Shown piece after piece: positions 1 through 12,089 of a stretch of DNA of 64,000 nt. This stretch comes from Anaeramoeba flamelloides (lineage: Eukaryota > Metamonada > Anaeramoebidae). Below the pieces are notes generated by a model that was not told the DNA's origin, ran no database searches, and saw nothing but the letters and a program-made list of their open reading frames with translations. Position 1 is the stretch's first letter; every line of letters begins with the position of its first letter. The stretch is taken from contig JANTQA010000070.1 in the NCBI GenBank assembly GCA_027625915.1, positions 13,645,001-13,709,000 of the forward strand, written 5' to 3'. A program made the position numbers and the translations under genes.

Positions 1-1005
1 AATATGTTCTTGGGAATTCTTGAAATTAATCCAAGAATAAATCAAGTAAACCAAAAAAAAATATAAGGATTGGTGTATATATTAAACATATCTTTTCTTT
101 TTGAAGTCCAAACAAGAAAGATCACCTTTTCAGATAAATTTGTTGAAATTAAGAACGAAAAAAAATACAATTTGACCAAATCTATTTTGGAAGATTATGT
201 TTTCTTTATCTTCTTAATTTGGTCAGAGAATAAACAAGTAATTGCCTTGGATTTCATACCCCTTCCTAATTATTGTTTTTTTGATAAAAACCTGTTTTTG
301 AGAAATTTTCCTTCAAAATTTTTTTTACAAATATTTTTATCAAACAAAACAAAAAACAAGAAACACTATTTCAAAAATTAAAATAAAGAAATTGAATTTT
401 TGATATCAAAAAACAGTTTCAAAATATTCAACCCAAAAAAAGAAAAAGAAAAATTGAGATAAATATAAAAATGATTCCATCGGATTCTGAATTATTTGTG
501 TTTTTATTTTCAATTTAATCTAAAAATAAATTATTTTAATACCAAAAAAAATTTACAAATAAATCGTTATTTCTGAAGAAGAATTCAAAAAATACCCTAT
601 TTTCTGAATCACATCTAAATTAGATAAATTCATGAAAATTAGTGGTAAAAATTTATGTTAGAAATTCTTCAGAAATAAAAAGTAATTTGTTTCTAAAAAA
701 AATCATCAAAAAAAAATTTTTTTCATTCAAAATGAAAAATAAAACCAAGGACAAAAAAAGTCAATAATATAAAATGCGACAGATAAGATCAATAAATAAA
801 TGATTTTTATTTATTTTTTTTTTGATCAATATTAGATTTATTTTGATTTACATTTTTTCATTATATGTAACTATTTTTTTATCAGGATATATTCCACTCA
901 CCTATTTTTTATTAAAATATTCATTTATTAAGATAAAGAAATAATTTTAATGATTCCGTTTCTAATAAAATATGTTACTCAAAAGTGGTAAAATGCACTA
1001 TCTAC
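1..1005 (+). mobile_element. 1.3-kb TIR element family C, copy 1 (cut by window edge)
   Basis: This stretch resembles 29022-30215 in the same orientation and 9243-10700 and 45185-46500 in the opposite one. Shared landmarks include a segment near 70-170 and a terminal motif near 975-1005 related to GAGTAAGYACATTCTACC. No coding capacity is seen; the 103-residue reading frame at 70-381 is AT-rich low-complexity sequence in a repeat. The other end lies outside the window. I infer a non-autonomous DNA transposon from the inverted ends of the better copies. Confidence 0.5.
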
Positions 1006-1010
1006 TTTCA

Positions 1011-3129
1011 CAAGTTAGCTTAGATTGATAAACCAAACTTTCAAACATAAAATAAAAAATAAAAAAATAAATAAATCTAATTAACCAATAAAAAGAGAAA
1101 TAATTATTTTAATTTTATTTATAAGAAAAAATGAATAGTAATCAAAAAATATACAATAAAAATTAGAAATATGATCGATTTAAAATTAGTTGAATTTTTT
1201 ATTTTAAATATTTAAAAGAAGTGTGTTTATTTTTTTTGTCAAAAGAGATAATGGTTCAGTGATAAAATTACCAACTTAAAATCCAAAGTTCTTTTGCTAG
1301 ATTACATTAACCACATTATTTTTTGTAATTTTCTCAAAAAGTTACAAAAAACCACCAAGATATAATTTTAGTTAAAAATCGAGCTTATCACTTCATAGAG
1401 CCACTAATTCTTTTAAGAAATCATCTGACAGATTTAGAATCTTTTTTTGGGCTAAAAATCAAATTGAATGAAAATTAGAAAAAAATCTCTCTTGATTTAT
1501 AGAGAGGGATCCAATTCTTGGGAGAAATGTCCAGATTCGCTCTCTCACTGCGTTCAACATATCTCTAATTCAAATAAGGGGTTTGGGATAAACCGCAGAT
1601 TCCCTCGAGTACTGTAGAATGCCTATTTTTTTTTTTTTTTTAATTTCAGAAATGGGGAATTGTAAAAATGTGGTAAATAATCGAAAATGGAAAACAGTCG
1701 AATTTTTTCAAAAAGTCGAAAATCAAAGAAAATAAACTTTTAATGGTGTTTGTTTTTGTTCCTTAACATTACTAATTATTGATATTTCAGGTAAATTATT
1801 AATTTTATTTTCAAGAACATAAAAAAATCAAATTATTTTCAAAATAAGTAAAAATAATTCAATATTTTTGATGTTTTCTTTTTTTTTGTAGAAACATAAA
1901 AATAATAGAAAAAGAGAAAGTCAATTTTAAAAAATAAAAACCTTTTAAATTAAAAGCCATCTTTGAATTATGATAATCTTAATCAAACAATCTACTTCTG
2001 AGGAATTTTAATTTGAAAAATTTTATTTCAAGTATTAATTTTTTTGTTTTTTTTTATAAAATTTAATTCAGATTTTTTAGAAAACTATTCATTTTGCAGA
2101 AAAATTTCAGATCAGGTAAAGTTGATTATTACACAGAATCTTTTTGTTCGATTTGTAAAAAATTAATGATTTTAAAAACCCGATTTACTTTTAAAGAGGT
2201 ATTTTGAGTATAAAAGGAAAAAATCGGATTTTGAAAATCATTTGTTTTTTTAAACGTCTTTTTTCAAGCAAGAAAAAACAGCAATCTATGTTAGGAAGCA
2301 AATGGTTCAAAAATTCAGAGAATTAAAAATGGAAAACAATTCATCATTGCAAGATTTACTAATGGAAGAATTTTTCAAACACAATAAAATGCAAGTTGTA
2401 ATTTTTTCAAAAAGAAAAGAAAAGAAAAGAAAGAAATTTTAGTTCATAAATGAAAAATTAAAGAACAAATTTTTTTTTGGAAACTGAATTGAATGACACG
2501 AATGTGTTTAGCAACTATAGGTCTTCTAATAAAAAAAAATTCCAAAACGATTACTTTTCAAAAAATAATTGAAAAAATAAAAGAACAAAAGTGTGGAAAA
2601 ATAATATTTTTTATTGTCTGGCTTAAGATCTAATTTACTTGGAATTTCAAGTGTTTATTATTCCATTCCAAGTAACTTTTATTTTGTCATTGAGATCTTT
2701 CAATGAAATTTTTTTCTTTATTTTTGTTTTTATTTTTTTCCTAATTTTTTTGGAAAAAAATTGTAATTGAACTTTTCCAAAAAAGATGAAAATAAAAAAA
2801 AAAGCAAAAACTCCGGAGTTTTTGTTTTTATACCTTACGTAAGTGCTTTAAAAAACAATTACCAAGAGTATTAAAGAGAGATGAAATTTTTAAGAGATTT
2901 TGGAACATTTCTCTGTTTTTTTCCTGTTGTGATAAAATTAAATCGAAAAAAAGAGTATGTACATCATTTAAACAATAATCTTTATGATTTGGGATATGTT
3001 TTAAAAAATTTGAATATTTTCCATTTTTGAGTATTTACAGGCATTTTTTTCGGGATTCAATTAAATAAAAAAAAAATTATTTAAATTTTCTTTCTTGGAT
3101 TAAAAAAAAAATAACCACGATTTGTCATA
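1011..3129. other. AT-rich non-coding stretch
   Basis: I see no gene here. Small items are a tRNA-like segment near 1245-1320, a G+C-richer island at about 1491-1620, an inverted repeat at about 2160-2250 and a short one at about 2625-2680 (ACTTGGAAT/ATTCCAAGT). A run starting near 1610 (CTGTAGAATGCC followed by a T run) looks like the end of one hairpin-array module. Confidence 0.4.
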
Positions 3130-4475
3130 ATTGAAAAGAATTGAGTAAAAACCCAGATTTTTGATAATTCTTTAAAATTAAAAAAAAAACTAACAGTGGT
3201 TTTCTTGAGGTTTTCTGTTTTATTCTGGAAATCCATTGATTTTCAAAATAAAGAGAAAATTCGAAAAAAGTTAAAGGTGATTTTTTTTTGAAATTTTAAA
3301 AATGGTATTGATAACCCTAGTAAAAATGATCCAATTCATCAGAATTTTTTCAAGTTAATAAGAATCCAAATGCTGATTAAAAATATTTAAAAAGTATGGC
3401 ATCTGATTTTAGATTATCTGTGATTTTAATTCAATCAAGATTGTTCAAGTAGATTGTAGTAATAACATGTACACTTAATTTTATGAATGAAATCTGAATA
3501 TAAAAATCAAGATTTTTCACTATTTTGTATCTTTGTCATTTTAAATTCTGTTTGAAAAATAAGTGTTTATAGGTTCAGTAATATGGATTTTATATCTATA
3601 CATCTGGACATTTGATACTTAATCTTGATATTTCATTCTATTTTTTTTAAAAAAAATATTTTTTCAGTTTTTATTAAGATTTGCAATTAAAAAAGGAAAA
3701 TTCAAAATAAATCATTTTCACATTTGGTTTATCTTAATAAGAATAGAGTTTTTCTCAAGTACCTACACAATAAAGACAATTAAATATTAAGGGTTATTTC
3801 TGAGAGTTTTAATTTATGAGATATGAATTGCCTTAAAAATATACTTTTTACTGGTTTTTGTTAATATTTACCATTAAAAATTAACTATTTAATTTTAAGA
3901 CATTCTACTTGAACAATCTTGATTGAATTAAAATCACAGATAATCTAAAATCAGATGCCATACTTTTTAAATATTTTTAATCAGCATTTGGATTCTTATT
4001 AACTTGAAAAAATTCTGATTAATTGGATCATTTTTACTAGGGTTATCAATAACCATTTTTAAAATTTCAAAAAAAATCGCCATTAGCTTTATTCGAATTT
4101 TCTCCTTATTCTGAAAATCAATAGATTTCCAGAATAAAACAAAAAACCTCAAGAAAACCACTGTTAGTTTTTTTTTTAATTTAAAAGAATTATCAAAAAT
4201 CTGGGTTTTTACTCAATTCTTTTGAATTCTGGAAAACCGCCGTTAGGTTTTTTTTAATTTGAGAAATAAAAAGAAATTGAAGGAATTTTCTTTTAATTTC
4301 TAAAATTAGAAAAAAAATCTAACAAAAAGTGCCGTAGAGTGCCTAATTTTTTTTTTTTTTAATTTGAGAAATAAAAAGAAATTGAAGGAATTTTCTTTTA
4401 ATTTCTAAAATTAGTTAAAAACCTAGGCACTTTACGACACTCTACGGCGCTTCACGATACTCTACTGTAATATAA
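3130..4475. repeat. Large inverted repeat built on hairpin-array modules (A1)
   Basis: The arms at about 3130-3465 and 3895-4232 are reverse complements with few mismatches, around a unique spacer of about 430 bp. The outer part of each arm contains palindromic modules of the hairpin-array family (TTGAGGTTTTCTG..., AAAACTAACAGTGG...). After the right arm come further modules and the terminal motifs GTGCCGTAGAGTGCC (near 4330) and GGCACTTTACGACACTC (near 4425). No coding region is supported. Confidence 0.75.
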
Positions 4476-5029
4476 GACATTATACACTTACAAAAATCTA
4501 GATATGATTCCACAGAGAATAATCAAAATCTTGAATAATTTTGAGATTGAAATATTTTTGGAATAATGTGCAAAATTATTCAGATCACAAATAAAAATAA
4601 TTTTTAAGAAAATCGAAAAATCATTGATTTTGATTATGATATTACTTCAGATTAGAATAGCCCCTTGTGAGATTAATACATTTTTTCTGAAAAGTATTGT
4701 TGTTTATACAAGTATTTTTATATCACAATTAAAATATTTTTCATACTGTTTGAGAAATTAATTTATCTTTGTCTCAAAATTATTAAAAAAATATTTGACT
4801 TTTTTGGGATTGTTGGTAAAACATTTTTCCAAAAATGCAAAAAATATAAGTTTTATTGACTTTGATATTACCAAATTAAATTAATTTATAAAAATTAAGT
4901 TTTAATAAAAAACAAAATTATATTTTTACTAAAAAATACTAAATTTAGCCTTATTTTTCGATAACTAAAGTTAAAATAAAATACAGTTTCTTTATGGTTA
5001 AATTCTAAATAAATTAGCATTGTTATTCC
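4476..5029. other. Intergenic, nothing recognised
   Basis: AT-rich sequence with no coding region, RNA gene or clear repeat that I can support. Confidence 0.4.
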
Positions 5030-5930
5030 CTTTTCTTTGATTCAGAGAATTAGGTTAATTTAATAGTAATGAATATCCAAGATCCATTTCACCAACTGAA
5101 TGATTTGAAGAAAAAATAGATTTTTCGAAACAAAGTGATCAAATTTTTGAAGGTTCAAAATTTGAATGTCATAATTCACCAATTGTAAATGTCTAAATAA
5201 TTAACAAACAATTGAAAAATTATGATATAAGAAAAAAAATACTCGTCGAATCATAAAAATAATAAGAATGATAATAAGAAAGATCTCACTTAATCAATAG
5301 TAAATGCTAAATTATATTTTGTTTCAAAATTGAATTATTAGTTAATTAAATTTAAAGAATATTTTTTTTTTTATAAAAAGTAAATAATTTTCAATGTACT
5401 ATAACAAACCTTAGTAAGTTCGAGATCTATTGTTTTAGAAAAGTACAAGTACTCCTGTAACGAAAAATGCACGACTATAAGGGTGATCGAAAAATAACTT
5501 TGCACCGTTTATTAAAAATTAACCGAGCACAAATGAACCATGGACTTTATCGAATTTAAGTGTTACGTTTCAGTAATAGTAAAAGTACAATAAAATTGAA
5601 AATGATTATGACAATGCTCAAGATTTTATCAATAAAAACGCCTATTGTTAGAGTACTGGTAATGGTAATGGTAATGGTAATGGTAATGGTAATGGTAATG
5701 GTAATGGTAATGGTAATGGTAATGGTAATGGTAATGGTAATGGTAATGTATAGTTATGGCAATAGTACTGATAATGAAAATGAGAATGTCTTGTTATGGC
5801 AATAGCACTGAGAATGAAAATGAGAATAGTATTTGTAAAAAGAGTGAGAACAGTAATTCTTTCAAGAACAATGATTAAAATGCAGATTTATGGACGAGAT
5901 CTTTCATTTGTACTTGTAACAGAAAAGAAC
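5030..5930 (+). pseudogene. Decayed gene with Gly-Asn hexanucleotide repeat
   Basis: Protein-like segments appear in shifting plus-strand frames with stops between them. Near 5070-5200 the reading FEEKIDFSKQSDQIFEGSKF looks coding. From 5658 a GGTAAT repeat reads as alternating Gly-Asn. It is followed by two similar units, YGNSTDNENENV and YGNSTENENENS, and then by CKKSENSNSFKNND. Codon and residue use (Asn, Ser, Lys, Glu) resembles the real genes of this window more than the surrounding AT noise. I do not recognise the parent family. It could instead be a spliced gene whose introns I cannot place. Confidence 0.35.
5658..5748 (+). repeat. (GGTAAT)n hexanucleotide tandem repeat
   Basis: About 15 perfect tandem copies of GGTAAT. 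In one frame they give Gly-Asn and in another Met-Val. The array lies inside the decayed gene at 5030-5930 and probably expanded there. Confidence 0.95.
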
Positions 5931-6544
5931 AAATATTGGCTCTCTAAAATATGTTTTAATTTTTTTTTTTTTTTTTTTTTTTTATAAAAAAGATTTTAAA
6001 ATACAAGATTTAAAAATTAAATGAAATATAGTATTTTGCAAGACTTTGAGATTAGTAACTATTTATAAATTTGGTATTTTATGCGAGATATTTAGTGGTT
6101 GAAATAGATTTGGAATAAGAGATTTTGAGTCTCAAAGTTTTGTTTGTTGCTATATAATAGCCATATGTATATATATAAAGAGTAGAAAAAAAATATAATA
6201 AAAAAAATAAAAAAAAAATCCAAGATCAAGAATATTAAATTATTAAAGATAAGGAAAAAAAAATATTAATTAGTTAATTAATTTGTTTTTCAGTTAAAAA
6301 CTTATAAATTGAGATTAATATCTTGTGTTATGAATAAAAAATAAAAAGAACTTATACAGTAAGAGAAGAAAAATAACATTGAATAATTAAATAAAGAGTG
6401 ACAGAAAAAAAAAGAATAAAAACAAAAAAATTTTTTGAAATACGAAATAAGGGATCATAATAATTTCAAGTATCAAATCCAGTCTGATATAAATGTTAGT
6501 AGTTCTTAGTCTGGTTCTTTGTTTCTATTTGATGAATTTTCTAT
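5931..6544. other. 3' flank of the SR gene, AT-rich
   Basis: Holds a T run at about 5960-5983, a short TATATA stretch near 6165 and A-rich sequence. No gene is seen. The part next to 6545 is presumably the 3' untranslated region of the minus-strand SR gene. Confidence 0.4.
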
Positions 6545-9500
6545 TTACTTTTCTTCAGATGAATTTAAGGTTTCTTTTTTGTCATCATTTTCTGAATTTT
6601 TCTTTTTATCATTTGGAGAAAAATCTTCTTCATCTTTTTGTTTATTATTATCTGGTGAGAGGGATCTTGGTGATTCGTTTGATCTTCGTTTAGGTGATTG
6701 GCTTTTGTTATTACCTCTTTCATTTCTAGATGGCGAAAGGCTGGTACTTTTTCTTTCTCTTTCTTTTTCATTTGATCTTTCTTTTTCTCTGGATCTATCT
6801 TTTTCGTTTGATCTTTCTTTTTCTCTTGATCTATCTTTTTCTCTGGATCTTTCTTTTTCACTTGATCTGTCTTTTTCTCTGGATCTTTCTTTTTCATTTG
6901 ATCTTTCTTTTTCTCTGGATCTTTCTTTTTCTCTTGATCTATCTCTTTCTCTTGATCTATCTCTTTCTCTTGATCTATCTCTTTCTCTATGTCTGTCTTT
7001 ATCCCTAGATCTATCTCTTCTGCTTGATCTTCTTCGTTCTCTCGATCTATCTCTTTCTCTTGATCGATCTCTTCTAATTGATCTTCTTTCTCTATATCTA
7101 TCTCTTTCCCTAGATCTATCTCTTCTGCTTGATCTTCTTCGTTCTCTAGATCGATCTTTTTCTCTTGATCTATCTCGATCTCTTCTACTTCTTGATCTAT
7201 TTGGACTACGATCACTATTAAAGACATATATAACGATGTTCGAAAAAAAAATTGTTTTGAAGTTGAATAATTTTTAATCTAGTCCCGTTATACTTGTCTC
7301 AGAAAAAAATTGTGATGTTTTTTTCTGAAAGGTATGAAAAAGTCATGACTTCGAAATTATTTTTTAAAAAAAAATTTATTTAGGTACCCTATTCTTTGAT
7401 TTTTTTTTTCATAAAAAAATGTTTTTATCAAAATAAGTTTCAAAACAAAAAACCTCATGACTTTTACAAAGCTTATCACTTTTAAAAAGTATATCCCCTT
7501 TAAAAGTTTTGGGGAGGTCTTTGAAGGGTTTGTAAATTATCTGAAAGTGTTTGAAAGTTTTGAAAAGGCTCAAAGCTTGATAAAAGTCATGATATTTTTG
7601 GTAGTGTTTTATTTTAAAATGAACGTGGAGTTCGTAATTCAATAAATTCGCATTGTAGGAAATGATGGGATGAACTTTGAAACTTACAAATGTTAAACAT
7701 TATGGATTTTTATGTTAATACCTAATGAATATTATTCTAGAATTTCCAACAGTTACAGATAACTAAACTAAGAATGTTCATTTTAAAAATAGGTACACAC
7801 TTATTTTTATTCTGAGTTCAATTTTGTGTTTAGTCTAATTTTATATTAAAGAAGAAGAAAATAATATTTATTTTGATTATTCACAAGCTTATATATACCT
7901 AGAAATATAATAGAAGAAATAATTTTTGAGTAAATATTGATTAATAATAAATAAGTAATTTTTTTTGCCCCTATCTTTGAATTCGGGTTTATTAGAAAAT
8001 CTGGAAGAATATAATTCAAATTCAAATTGGTATATTATTAATTCTCATTTTTTTAAATTGTTTATTCTGTATTCTAAAAATTATATGGGTGCGATTTTAA
8101 ACCAAAGTTAAAAATTGGAATTAGGCTTGTGAAAAGTATATTTTGTTTACATCTATTTTAAAAAAGTGAGTACTTTTTTTTTAATTTTAATTGTAATTTT
8201 GTTTTTTTTTTCAAAGTTCTTCAAATTAACATTAAATGAAGAAAATATTTTTTTTTTTTCCTTTCATTTATAAAAATAATTTCTTGCTTTTCTTTTAATA
8301 TCCTCTGTTTGTATTTTCCAGTTATTCAAAGAAAAGTTATCGTTTTTATTTATAATACTGTTAAAGTTATAATAAGGATAAAAATTACCAAATAAAGTTT
8401 GGTCGTTCTGACAAACAGGAGGTTATATCTTTTAATATTACCTCTTTTCAGTTCAATAAAAAGAAAAATGAAAATATTTTTTTTTTATGTATCTTTTTTT
8501 AAAAAAATTTTCAATAATTATTGGTAGGGTGACATGATTGATAAATTCAAAATTGAGAATTGTTTTGTTTTCTTTTTTTTTTATCATTTAAAGAATAACA
8601 ATTTTAAATTTTAGTAGAATTAATATTTTATACATTATAAATTAGTAAAATTGTTTTAAAAAAGTGTAACAATAATTTTCTTTAATAAAAATCTAAAAAT
8701 TGCTGATTGGTGTTTGTCATCTTTTTTATATAGCAGGGAAAAAAATACCGGACAAAATTTTTAATTGTGAATATTAGTAAAATTTTTGTGTAATTTCATT
8801 TATTTTTAATCAAATCCTTATTATTAATAACCAATTTTTTTATGAGATTAGTAATAAGCCTACCTAAAGTTCATCAAAGTAAGGTGTCTCTATAATACTC
8901 AAGTAATTGTTTGATAGTCTAAGTAGATCAACTTTTTTTGAAAAACAATCCAGTTTTATAGAGGTTTACTAGAGTTTGGAAAATGATAATTTTTATTCTT
9001 GTTTTTTGATTGGTTGAATGGTGTTTTTAACAAGTGCGATTTCTTTAATCATCATTCTAATAAGTGGGGGAGTTATAATTTAAAAAGTTTGATTCTTAAA
9101 AAAAGGAATTTGATTGTAAATAAATGAAATTACACAAAAATTTTACTAATATTCACAATTAAAAATCTTGGTAGGGATTTTTTTCATGTCCGGTATTTTT
9201 TTCACTACTTTACATACTTTTTGAAAAACTTTTTTTGAGACTTTTTTAAGAGAGTAAGCACATTCTACCAATTTTGAGGACCACCGTTTATGCGAAACCG
9301 AATAATTCAAATTATTTCTTTTTAACCAAATACATTAATATTTTAATAAATATGAGAGTGTGTAATATATCCTAGTATAATATATTTACATCCCAATTAA
9401 AAAATGGAAATCATAATAATGAAAAAATTGAACAAGAAAAAATAAAAAAAAATCATATATTTCTTGATCTTCTAAGAAACATTTGATACAATTACTTCTT

Positions 9501-11786
9501 TCTTTACTTGGGTTTATTTTTACTGATAATTGCAAAATAAAAAGATCAAAATTTTCATTCAGCTTTCCAAAAAAATTACATCTCCAAGAATCTTTATAAA
9601 TCATCAAAGTTCCCAATTCTAAAAGGGTAAATTAATAATTTAAGATGGTTTACAGAATTATAGAATTGGAAATGTTACCTGATGATAAAACCCTTTGGAA
9701 AGCTGAATGAAAATTTTGTTCCCTTTATTTTGCAACAAATAGTAATTCTGAATGGAAAAACTTTTTATTGGAAAATTTTTGATTATAAATTTACTGATTA
9801 TTTTCTAAAGAAAGAGATTTCTTAAATGAATTTAAAAATTCCTATTTTCATTTAATTCATCTAATTCTCATTTTGGTTCAGAAAAATAGGATATTTTTTG
9901 AATTCTTTTTTAGAAATAAAGATTAATTGAATGAATTTGTTTGATTTGATAATTATTTATTTTAGATTCAATTGAAAACTCAAAAATAATTCTGAATCTG
10001 ATTGAATTTTTTTCTAAAATTTTTTTTGATTTTGGTTGAACTTTTTTTAGTTGTTTTTTGATTTCGAGAATTAAATTCTTGTTCTTATTTTTTGAAATAA
10101 TAATCTTGGTTTTGACTTAGTTTGACAAAAATATTTGAAATTAGAATTTTGAAAACAACTTTGTCACAAAATGGATTTTTTTTGCTAAAATAATAAAAAA
10201 TAGTAATGGGGTTGAGAAATTCAAGATAATGGTTTGTTTTGATTCTTTCCAAATTCAGAAGACAAAGAAAAAACATCTTCAAAAATAGGCTTTTATCGAT
10301 TTGTTTTTTTTCTTTGATTTAAACAAGTTTCTCTGGAAAGGTGATCTTTGGTTTTTAGTCTTCTAAAAGAAAATATTTTGGTTTAAAATACACACCTTTT
10401 GGGGAATATTTTTTTGGTTTACTGTTTGATTAATTTCACTCATTGGTATAAACACGTCTCTAGATCCAAAACCAAATTTAATAAAACCATGAATTTTATC
10501 AAAAAAAATGTTTCAAAAAACAAAAAATGAAAGACTCAACTCTGAATTACTTTGGGTTCGCTTTCTCGAAATTTTAGCAGATGTCTTTTTGATTTCAAAG
10601 TTTCAATATCTGCTGGCACTCAAAAAATCTTTTTTCATTATGGTTCACACAATTAAAATTTTTTTAAATGGTAAAATGTACTTATTCTCTTAAAATGATA
10701 TTAAAATAATGTTAAAAAGAAAAGTTACATTTTGAACAAAAAGAAGAAAATTAAAGTTAAGGAGTGAAAACACCAACAAAAAAAAAAAAAAAAAAAAAAT
10801 TATTTTTTTTAAAGAGGAAAATAACAACAAGAAATAATCAACTTACGATCTGTCTCTTCTATGTCTATATCTTGGAGATCGGCTTCTGCGTGGCGAAGGT
10901 GTTCTTGAATTATAGTGTCTGTTTCTATTGTTATTTAAAAAATGTTAACGTACCAACCAAAAGATTTAATTTTGATGATTATATTTTTGTGTTATTCAGT
11001 CTGGTCCAAAAAAAAAAAAAAAAAAAAAAGGAAATTAATTACCTTGAGTAACGTTGAGTAACACTAATAATTGGTTTTGAGGAGTTCGTGAAAAAAAAGT
11101 AGTAGTGTTAAATACAAATTATTGAAGAATAAATAATGGTTTGTATTTTTGGAAATTTGAAAAAAAAAAAAAAAAAATAAAAAAAAATCTTACCGTTTTG
11201 GTGGTTTACCCGACCATTCAACGGAAACTGTTCTATAATCAATTACGGTTTTGTCTATGAAATTTGCAAAATAAATGGAAAAAAGATCGTAAATACGTAA
11301 CAAGAAGAATCAAAACAAACAATAAAAAAAAAATAAAGAAAAGGGATTTGTTTTACTGAATTTTTTAATAGCATATTCACCATCATCACGACTATTTTTC
11401 AATTAAAGAATAAAAAGTCCAAGTTTCATTTTTGAAAATTAGGTAACCGTATTATTCATTAATAATAAAAAGAAAAAAAGATTTGTTACTTTTTAAATTC
11501 TATAAATGCAAAACCATTTGGTCTTCCTTTTTTTTCGTGAAAAGGAATGTCAATTTGAAGAATGTCACCACACTCAGAAAAAATTTTTCTATTGGACGTT
11601 TTAAAAAGAGGTTTATTGAGAAAAGAAAAGAGAAAAAAAAAGAAAAAAAAATTAAAATAAAAAAGGCTTTTTCTTTTTTAATAACAAAAGAAAAATTAGT
11701 AATTTACCTCAAATCATTTGTGGTTGTGTTGAAAGATAAATTTCCTACCCAAACAGTATTTTTTGATTTTCTGGATTGATACATTT
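6545..11786 (-). CDS. SR-type splicing factor, RRM + RS domain, six exons
   Basis: Likely a nuclear pre-mRNA splicing regulator. I traced exons on the minus strand at about 11786-11708, 11588-11490, 11391-11357, 11254-11194, 10924-10847 and 7214-6545. Each has GT/AG borders, and the reading frame is kept across all five joins. Exons 1-4 give one RRM: RNP2 is VWVGNL, RNP1 is RPNGFAFIEF, and the domain ends TVSVEWSGKPPKR. Exon 5 begins the Arg-Ser region. The last exon adds about 220 residues, mostly RSRE/RDRS repeats, then a Ser/Lys/Glu tail and TAA. The total is about 340 residues. Introns are about 100-270 bp except the last (10846-7215, 3632 bp), which carries two transposable elements. The start is unsettled: ATG at 11786 is one base out of frame with RNP2 because of an 8-A run at about 11759-11766. 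A further upstream exon or an assembly length error could explain this. SRSF-like by architecture; no orthologue is assigned. Confidence 0.8.
7215..8730. other. Distal part of the SR gene's large intron
   Basis: No exon is recognised here. It contains an inverted repeat (CATGACTTTTACAAAGCTT near 7455 against AAGCTTGATAAAAGTCATG near 7573). The 77- and 62-residue frames around 7409-7645 are an artefact of that repeat. The remainder is AT-rich. Confidence 0.45.
8731..9209. mobile_element. MITE family B, copy 1 (in SR gene intron)
   Basis: About 480 bp with long inverted ends. AAAAATACCGGACAAAATTT at 8741 is mirrored near 9170-9205 as TGTCCGGTATTTTTTTCAC, and the arms match for about 90 bp. The core has a conserved hairpin, CCTACCTAAAGTTCATC. 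Similar elements lie at 27369-27875 and 51415-51915. No coding capacity, so a non-autonomous DNA transposon. Confidence 0.75.
9243..10700 (-). mobile_element. TIR element family C, copy 2 (in SR gene intron)
   Basis: About 1.45 kb bounded by inverted ends: AAGAGAGTAAGCACATTCTA near 9247 and, reversed, AATGGTAAAATGTACTTATT near 10665. It matches 45185-46500 over its length and 1-1005 and 29022-30215 in the opposite orientation. No transposase is seen. Together with the MITE at 8731-9209 it accounts for most of the excess length of this intron. Confidence 0.75.
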
Positions 11787-12089
11787 TTGACAATTAAAAA
11801 AGGAAGAACAGAAATAAAAAGTGAAAAATGAATTTTATTTTGGCTATATTAAGAAAAATTCAATTGAACCAATCAAAAAAATTTTAGGTTATATAAAAAA
11901 TCACAAAACCAATAATTTAAAAGAGTTGAAAATCAATATATTTTCCAATCGAAAAAATCTAAAACACTATTAAAAATTTAAAAAATAAATTAGTAAAAGG
12001 ATGGTAAAAAAAAGTTTATTTCAAATTTATTATTGATGAGGAAAATGGTTTATACTTCAAATTGATTAAGAATAAAAATTAGAAAAGAT

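Noticed and set aside
6519-7277. 252-residue plus-strand frame of Leu-Ser-Phe-Asp repeats, and a minus frame of Lys-Asp-Glu repeats (6565-7227)
   Set aside because: Both are shadows of the Arg-Ser exon of the SR gene; only the third minus frame gives RS repeats and joins upstream exons in phase.
7409-7645. Overlapping frames of 77 and 62 residues on both strands
   Set aside because: They come from a local inverted repeat within the SR gene intron.
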